A stretch of 10,585 nt of DNA from SIG480 sp045614365 (lineage in GTDB: Bacteria; Bacillota; Clostridia; Oscillospirales; JAAYXM01), in assembly GCA_045614365.1 (NCBI GenBank), contig JAZLCV010000008.1:1-10585 (forward strand), read 5' to 3'. Within the stretch, counting starts at the first letter, position 1, and each line of letters opens with the position of its first letter. Made by a program: the position numbers and the translations under genes. This document shows positions 7,151 to 10,585 of this stretch, piece after piece. The notes beneath the pieces were generated by a model that was given only the letters and a program-made list of their open reading frames with translations, had not been told where the DNA came from and did not search any database.

Positions 7151-9084
7151 GCGTTCACCGGTGTGTAAATGGCGGTGAGGTATGTATGCGTTGTTGCAGT
7201 AAACGTATACTTCGGCTCTGTCCATACAAGATGTCCGTCATCTGTGCTTCCTCGTACCCATCCGCGGAATACCATATTCTTCTCCGAAAGATCTGCCGCT
7301 TCTACTGTCATTTTGCTGCCGAGTGTTGCCGATGTAATAGTCGGTATTCCGTCGCCGTCTTCATCAATACCAATCGAAACGAAACTGGTTTTTGCATCCT
7401 TTACGGAAACCTTTGTGGTGAAGCTGCTCATACCGGATATGACGTCATCGCCGGAATATGTAACGGTGATGTTTGCATCGCCGTAGCCCACAGCTTTGAT
7501 TTTGCCGTTTTCAACCTTTGCAACATCTGAATTGTCGGATTCGTATGTTACGTTTTCTGTAAGCTCTGCAGCAGTTGAGCTTAAGTATGCCTTTATGGTA
7601 TCGGTCGTTCCGATTGCGATTTCCTTTTCGTTAAGTCCCATAAGTGCATTGCCGATACCACCGTCAAGGACTATATCACCAACAAAACCTGTTTTTCCAT
7701 CGTCAACAGGCTTAAATCCGATGTAATACTCACCCGTCGTTGGGAAGTTGTAGCTTGCATTTACTCCGTCTTTAACAAACGGGTTCGGGTTGTTTTTTCC
7801 GTCTGTACCGGTATAGCTACTGCAATCAACACTTCCTATAAAGTTACTGTCCGAAAGTGCTTTCTCGTCTGGTTTCGCATTACCAGAGAAGATATATGCG
7901 TTGAGGTTTCCTCCAGTATTACCTACATGGTTTTTTATCTTGACATCGTATGTGCCTGCTGCCGGAACATTAATTTTAAAGATTATCCAATGTCCCGCAG
8001 GGATCTGAATGCATGTAGTGGTTTGGTGATACCCAAAACTGGTGGAAGAAGCAGTTGCGTAGGTGAAAAAGCCGTTTGTTGTCTCGTAGCTAAGACGTTG
8101 GTATAAAGAACCGCTTCCGTTTGCTTTATGGCTCATTATGTCGTACATAACGGTAATGCCCGATTTTGCTGCTGTAACCTCAAGCTCGCGGCTGATGCTA
8201 TTTGCAGCCCCTTCCGCTGTTGCGGTAATTGTTGTTTTACCTGCCATTAATGTCGTTATATTGCCTTCAGAATCAACGGTTGCAACATCTTTATTGGAAC
8301 TGTCATATGTAAATGCTGTTACTTCAGTTGCGACAGCATTATTACCTTTTTTTACTTCCCTTGCATAATCACTCCTATATGCCGTTGCAATTGCCTGTGC
8401 ATGCTCGCCTACCCCTACAGATTCCGGTTCAATTGTCATATCACCGATAAGCGCATAACCACTTCCACCGTCGAGGACGATATTGCCGACAAAACCTGTT
8501 CCATTTTCCGCCTTGAAGCCCATATAATACTCGCCCGCAGTCGAGAAGGTATAGCTTGCATTCACTCCGTCCTTAACGAATGGGTTCGGAGTACCCGATG
8601 TCGCGCCGTTATTAGTGTTTGTAGCAACTCTACTGCTGCAATTGACACTTCCTATGTAATTATCGCTCGAAAGTGCATCCGCATCCGGTGTCTCATCGGT
8701 CGGGAATATATATGCCTTGAGGTCGCCTCCGGAATTACCTAAATAGTTTTTTATCTTGATATCGTACTTACCTGCTACCGGAACATTGATTTTAAAGATT
8801 AACCAATTCCCAGTAGTGAGTTGAACGCAGTAACTGTTGGCATGATACCACACGGATGCTGCCGAAGTGCCCTCGAAGCCCAAAAAACCATTTGTTTTTT
8901 CGGATGTAAGAATTGTTGCTATTGGTGTACTGGCAACAAAATGGCTCATTATGTCGTACTCGACATAAACGCCCGATTTTTCCGATGCAGCTTCTCCCTC
9001 CACCGCGAAGGACATCGGCATAAGCGAGAAGACCATTGCAATCGCCAACGCCATTGATAATAAGGTTTTGCTCATTTTTTTCAT
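6523..9084 (-). CDS. Secreted module and Ig-domain protein, no enzyme domain recognised
   Basis: Complete 853-residue protein; ATG 9084-9082 follows GGAGGAG at 7-nt spacing, stop TAA at 6525-6523. Residues 1-27 are a signal peptide (MKKMSK, hydrophobic core, likely cut after SFA). Module A spans 37-214 and a Big2-like Ig domain follows (about 215-304, with DVATVDSEGNITTLMAGKTT). Module B spans 308-483 and a second Big2-like domain follows (about 484-565, SDVAKVENGKIKAVGYGDAN). Residues about 570-640 contain FRGWVRGS ... YTFTATTHTYLTAIY, like InlB B-repeat or Listeria-Bacteroides repeats. The last 200 or so residues form a separate aromatic-rich domain ending VARGYLVYKDGNTYRVIYAN. I see no LPXTG, SLH or dockerin signal, so anchoring is unclear. 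It shares modules with the lyase encoded just downstream, from which I infer a non-catalytic glycan- or surface-binding partner. That role is not proven by sequence; a structural cell-wall protein or adhesin is the alternative. Confidence 0.9.
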   Translation of the reverse strand: MKKMSKTLLSMALAIAMVFSLMPMSFAVEGEAASEKSGVYVEYDIMSHFVASTPIATILTSEKTNGFLGFEGTSAASVWYHANSYCVQLTTGNWLIFKINVPVAGKYDIKIKNYLGNSGGDLKAYIFPTDETPDADALSSDNYIGSVNCSSRVATNTNNGATSGTPNPFVKDGVNASYTFSTAGEYYMGFKAENGTGFVGNIVLDGGSGYALIGDMTIEPESVGVGEHAQAIATAYRSDYAREVKKGNNAVATEVTAFTYDSSNKDVATVDSEGNITTLMAGKTTITATAEGAANSISRELEVTAAKSGITVMYDIMSHKANGSGSLYQRLSYETTNGFFTYATASSTSFGYHQTTTCIQIPAGHWIIFKINVPAAGTYDVKIKNHVGNTGGNLNAYIFSGNAKPDEKALSDSNFIGSVDCSSYTGTDGKNNPNPFVKDGVNASYNFPTTGEYYIGFKPVDDGKTGFVGDIVLDGGIGNALMGLNEKEIAIGTTDTIKAYLSSTAAELTENVTYESDNSDVAKVENGKIKAVGYGDANITVTYSGDDVISGMSSFTTKVSVKDAKTSFVSIGIDEDGDGIPTITSATLGSKMTVEAADLSEKNMVFRGWVRGSTDDGHLVWTEPKYTFTATTHTYLTAIYTPVNAAATNEYYHWNGEFLGNTQPATVSPIVGYTFAESWTKAKEENAITSWIADFTKNNDEYAVTGNGFTMTKDDNKYDTEVTCTSDNGAVYWYRDGKLVDYGTEYKFFIWDKTEITTSNEGHNGAKLMLDAKKGNSYMVEYDAGNATLLEVGILFGEEGEVPTVESCQEKMSSQRNLNEAGHGQFSATSEYPVARGYLVYKDGNTYRVIYAN
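7636..8163 (-). repeat. Module copy B in the 853-residue protein
   Basis: Encodes residues 308-483. It reads VMYDIMSH, GHWIIFKINVP, TYDVKIKN, AYIF, SNFIGSVDC, GEYYIGFK and IVLDGGIGNALMG. Cysteines 358 and 421 keep the 63-residue spacing. NPFVKDGVNASY is identical to copy A, while ITVxYDIMSHK and the HVGNTG stretch are shared with copy C, so the three copies look like a mosaic. Confidence 0.88.
8443..8976 (-). repeat. Module copy A in the 853-residue protein
   Basis: Encodes residues 37-214. Landmarks are VEYDIMSH, GNWLIFKINVP, KYDIKIKN, AYIF, DNYIGSVNC, GEYYMGFK and IVLDGGSGYALIG. Cysteines are at 86 and 149. The closest relatives in the window are copy B in the same protein and copy C in the lyase. 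Confidence 0.88.
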
Positions 9085-9091
9085 TTTGTTT

Positions 9092-9098
9092 CTCCTCC
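9092..9098 (-). promoter_or_regulatory. Ribosome binding site of the 853-residue gene
   Basis: GGAGGAG on the minus strand, 7 nt before ATG 9084. A second in-frame ATG at residue 4 would lie 16 nt away, so the first ATG is preferred. Confidence 0.85.
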
Positions 9099-9156
9099 AG
9101 TTTTTGTAATTTTTTCGTTTTTAATAAAAGATAACTTTTGCTTAAAACTCAATTTT

Positions 9157-9165
9157 ATTATAGCA
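9157..9165 (-). promoter_or_regulatory. Candidate extended -10 promoter for the 853-residue gene
   Basis: The minus strand reads TGCTATAAT, a full extended -10 (TGn plus TATAAT), about 70 nt before the ATG. An overlapping second TATAAT lies at 9165-9170. No good TTGACA box is seen at the normal distance (GGTATA at 9180-9185), which an extended -10 can tolerate. It would let the two secreted-protein genes be transcribed apart from the transporter gene. No terminator-like hairpin with a U tract was found in this 108-base gap, so read-through from the transporter gene is also possible. Confidence 0.4.
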
Positions 9166-9192
9166 TTATACAGATGCTTTATACCGATATTC

Positions 9193-10585
9193 TTATTTGT
9201 AGTTCTGATATGCGTTCTCATAGATTGCGAGAATCTCGTCAATCGGCTGAGCAGCAAGCTCTGCCTGGAATGCTTCCCAATCGGAAAGCGGGCGCTGACC
9301 GATGATGAACCTTGTGATGTTCTCTTTTACCATTGTATCAACGGAAGTGTTAAGGTCAGCAAGCTGCTGCGACTCTGCAGATGAAAGCTGCATATAGCTT
9401 GTCGGGTCAAGCTCCGGATATGTATGCTCAATCAAGAAGTCTGTTGTAGATGCCTGCTCTTCTGATATTGACGCATCAACGGATTCCGGATCTACACGCA
9501 GATATGCTCCGATTGTCTGGAAGCCGTAAAGAAGCTTTGCATTGTCGCCCTCATTCGGGAGGATGTACTGCTTCTTGCCATCAACAATCTCGTAGGTCTC
9601 GCCTTCCTTACCCCAGCTGATAAGCTCACAGCCCTCATCGGAATAGAACCAGTTTACATAACGCATTGCGTTTGCGATGGATGCTGCATCACCTGTGTTC
9701 GGAACACCAAAGCCCATCGGGTCGTAGTTGTACTTGTTAAGCATATTGACGCCAATGCCGTTTGTGGATTTCGGCGGAACCATTGCTGCCACTGTGTACT
9801 CGGGCTTCTCGGCGCGGGCGATGTTGTTGAAGAAGTCAATACGCACCTGATACTCCGGCATAATAAAGCCACGATCAGTAATAACAAGTTCCTGCCATGA
9901 AGATGCATTAATTGTGATGAAGTCTGCCGGGATAAGCTTCTCATTTACCATCTTGTTAAGGAAGGTAACGATTTCAAGCATAACCTCGCTCTCAGCAGCA
10001 CCATAGCACCACTTTTCGTTTTCAAAATCATAGTATGCACCGGTGTGGAAATTCGGCTTGAAAGACGAACCGATAACGCTGATGTTGTTAAATCCGTTTC
10101 TCATGCAGAACGGGAAAGAATCGGGATAGAGCTCTTTAAGCTTTTTTGAAACTTCGTAGAGTTCATCCATTGTTTCCGGAGTTTTAAGACCGTGCTTATC
10201 AAAAATATCCTTGCGGTAGAGCCAGCCGCGAAGGTTTGTTGCGCGCTCCATACCGTAGATCGGAGCATAATAAACCTTGCCGTCTGCAGCGCGGCGGGTA
10301 TCGCGCATCCACTGCTGATCTTCCGGAAGAGAATCCCAGAATTTGTTGTAGTCCGGAAGGAATTCTTCGTAATCATCAAGCGGGAGAAATGCGCCCTGCT
10401 CACAGTAGTCTGCAAACGTACTATGCTTACCCTGGAAGCCGAATACATCCGGAAGAGAATCCGGAGCTGCCATTGTGAGCGAGAACTTTGTGCCGAAGTC
10501 TGAAGCCGGAACAGCGTTTACGTTGATTGTGCCGCCGATTGCCTCTTCGATGTACTCCCATACTTTCCAGGTTTCGTCATACGGC
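9193..10585 (-). CDS. Extracellular solute-binding protein of a carbohydrate ABC importer (5' end outside window)
   Basis: The frame is open from the window edge to TAA 9195-9193, about 464 codons. The ATG at 10473 is internal: the frame continues upstream with good family sequence (TWKVWEYIEEAIG, INVNAVPASDF), so signal peptide and lipobox lie outside. The sequence fits family 1 solute-binding proteins of the LplA/LipO-like type: LPDVFGFQG (the usual 'PDv' segment), an early DGKVYYAPIYG loop, WLYRKDIFDKHGLKTPETMDEL (hinge region) and, late, NWFYSDEGCELISWGKEGETYEIVDGK, which is the typical 'EG..li..GiEG..Y...dGk' signature. The C terminus is a run of helices ending in ILAIYENAYQNYK. In Gram-positive bacteria such proteins are membrane-tethered lipoproteins that deliver oligosaccharides to two permeases; none is seen here, so they probably lie upstream. 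The neighbouring lyase suggests, but does not prove, that the ligand is a lyase-released oligosaccharide. Confidence 0.93.
   Translation of the reverse strand, partial: PYDETWKVWEYIEEAIGGTINVNAVPASDFGTKFSLTMAAPDSLPDVFGFQGKHSTFADYCEQGAFLPLDDYEEFLPDYNKFWDSLPEDQQWMRDTRRAADGKVYYAPIYGMERATNLRGWLYRKDIFDKHGLKTPETMDELYEVSKKLKELYPDSFPFCMRNGFNNISVIGSSFKPNFHTGAYYDFENEKWCYGAAESEVMLEIVTFLNKMVNEKLIPADFITINASSWQELVITDRGFIMPEYQVRIDFFNNIARAEKPEYTVAAMVPPKSTNGIGVNMLNKYNYDPMGFGVPNTGDAASIANAMRYVNWFYSDEGCELISWGKEGETYEIVDGKKQYILPNEGDNAKLLYGFQTIGAYLRVDPESVDASISEEQASTTDFLIEHTYPELDPTSYMQLSSAESQQLADLNTSVDTMVKENITRFIIGQRPLSDWEAFQAELAAQPIDEILAIYENAYQNYK

Noticed and set aside
7126..7530. Plus-strand open frames opposite the 853-residue gene
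   Set aside because: Shadows of the minus-strand gene, which has a signal peptide, repeated domains and a strong ribosome site.
4183..8976. The repeated modules as a mobile element or CRISPR-like array
   Set aside because: The repeats are long, in frame and protein-coding, with no transposase, terminal inverted repeats or short regular spacers.
9160..9178. Short AGCAT/ATGCT stem after the solute-binding protein gene as a terminator
   Set aside because: Only 5 bp with a 7-nt loop and no U tract directly after; it overlaps the -10 candidates and is probably chance.
10471..10473. ATG as start of the solute-binding protein
   Set aside because: The frame remains open upstream to the window edge with typical mature-domain sequence, there is no signal peptide after this ATG, and no ribosome site precedes it.
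9654..10503. Other-frame open frames within the solute-binding protein region (9654-9944, 10101-10448 minus; 10192-10503 plus)
   Set aside because: The true frame shows clear family signatures throughout; these overlap it completely.

Overview
The window holds three genes, all on the minus strand and all for exported proteins, and it is almost fully coding (only 94 and 108 bases lie between genes). Read in the direction of transcription they are: (1) the 3' part of a solute-binding protein of a carbohydrate ABC importer (10585 to 9193, 5' end outside the window); (2) a complete 853-residue secreted protein made of repeated beta-sandwich modules and bacterial Ig-like domains with no recognisable enzyme domain (9084 to 6523); (3) the first 2142 codons of a giant secreted protein (6428 to 1, 3' end outside the window) carrying the same modules and Ig-like domains, followed by a heparinase II/III-type polysaccharide lyase.

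Strong AGGAG-type ribosome binding sites, Gram-positive-style signal peptides, the LplA-like type of the solute-binding protein, Big2-type Ig domains, an InlB-type repeat and moderate base composition suggest an anaerobic Firmicute of the Clostridia, probably from a gut or rumen-like habitat. No rRNA or other taxonomic marker is present, so this is inference.

The central observation is a module of about 175 residues that opens with a YDIMSH-type motif. It occurs twice in the 853-residue protein and once, nearly unchanged, at the N terminus of the giant lyase; two more diverged copies follow in the lyase. Each copy is followed by an Ig-like domain. The three close copies keep two cysteines exactly 63 residues apart and share long stretches of near-identical DNA. 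I do not recognise the module as a named family; its sequence rhythm resembles CBM6/CBM35-like carbohydrate-binding beta-sandwiches.

A working model, by inference, is a polysaccharide-use locus: the giant lyase cuts an acidic (uronate-containing) polysaccharide outside the cell, the shared modules hold both secreted proteins on the same glycan or cell-surface target, and the ABC importer takes up the released oligosaccharides. The substrate cannot be read from this sequence.

Non-coding sequence: 9085-9192 holds an extended -10 promoter candidate and a ribosome binding site; 6429-6522 holds a perfect 14-bp hairpin and a ribosome binding site. I saw no tRNA, rRNA, CRISPR array, transposase or attachment site.
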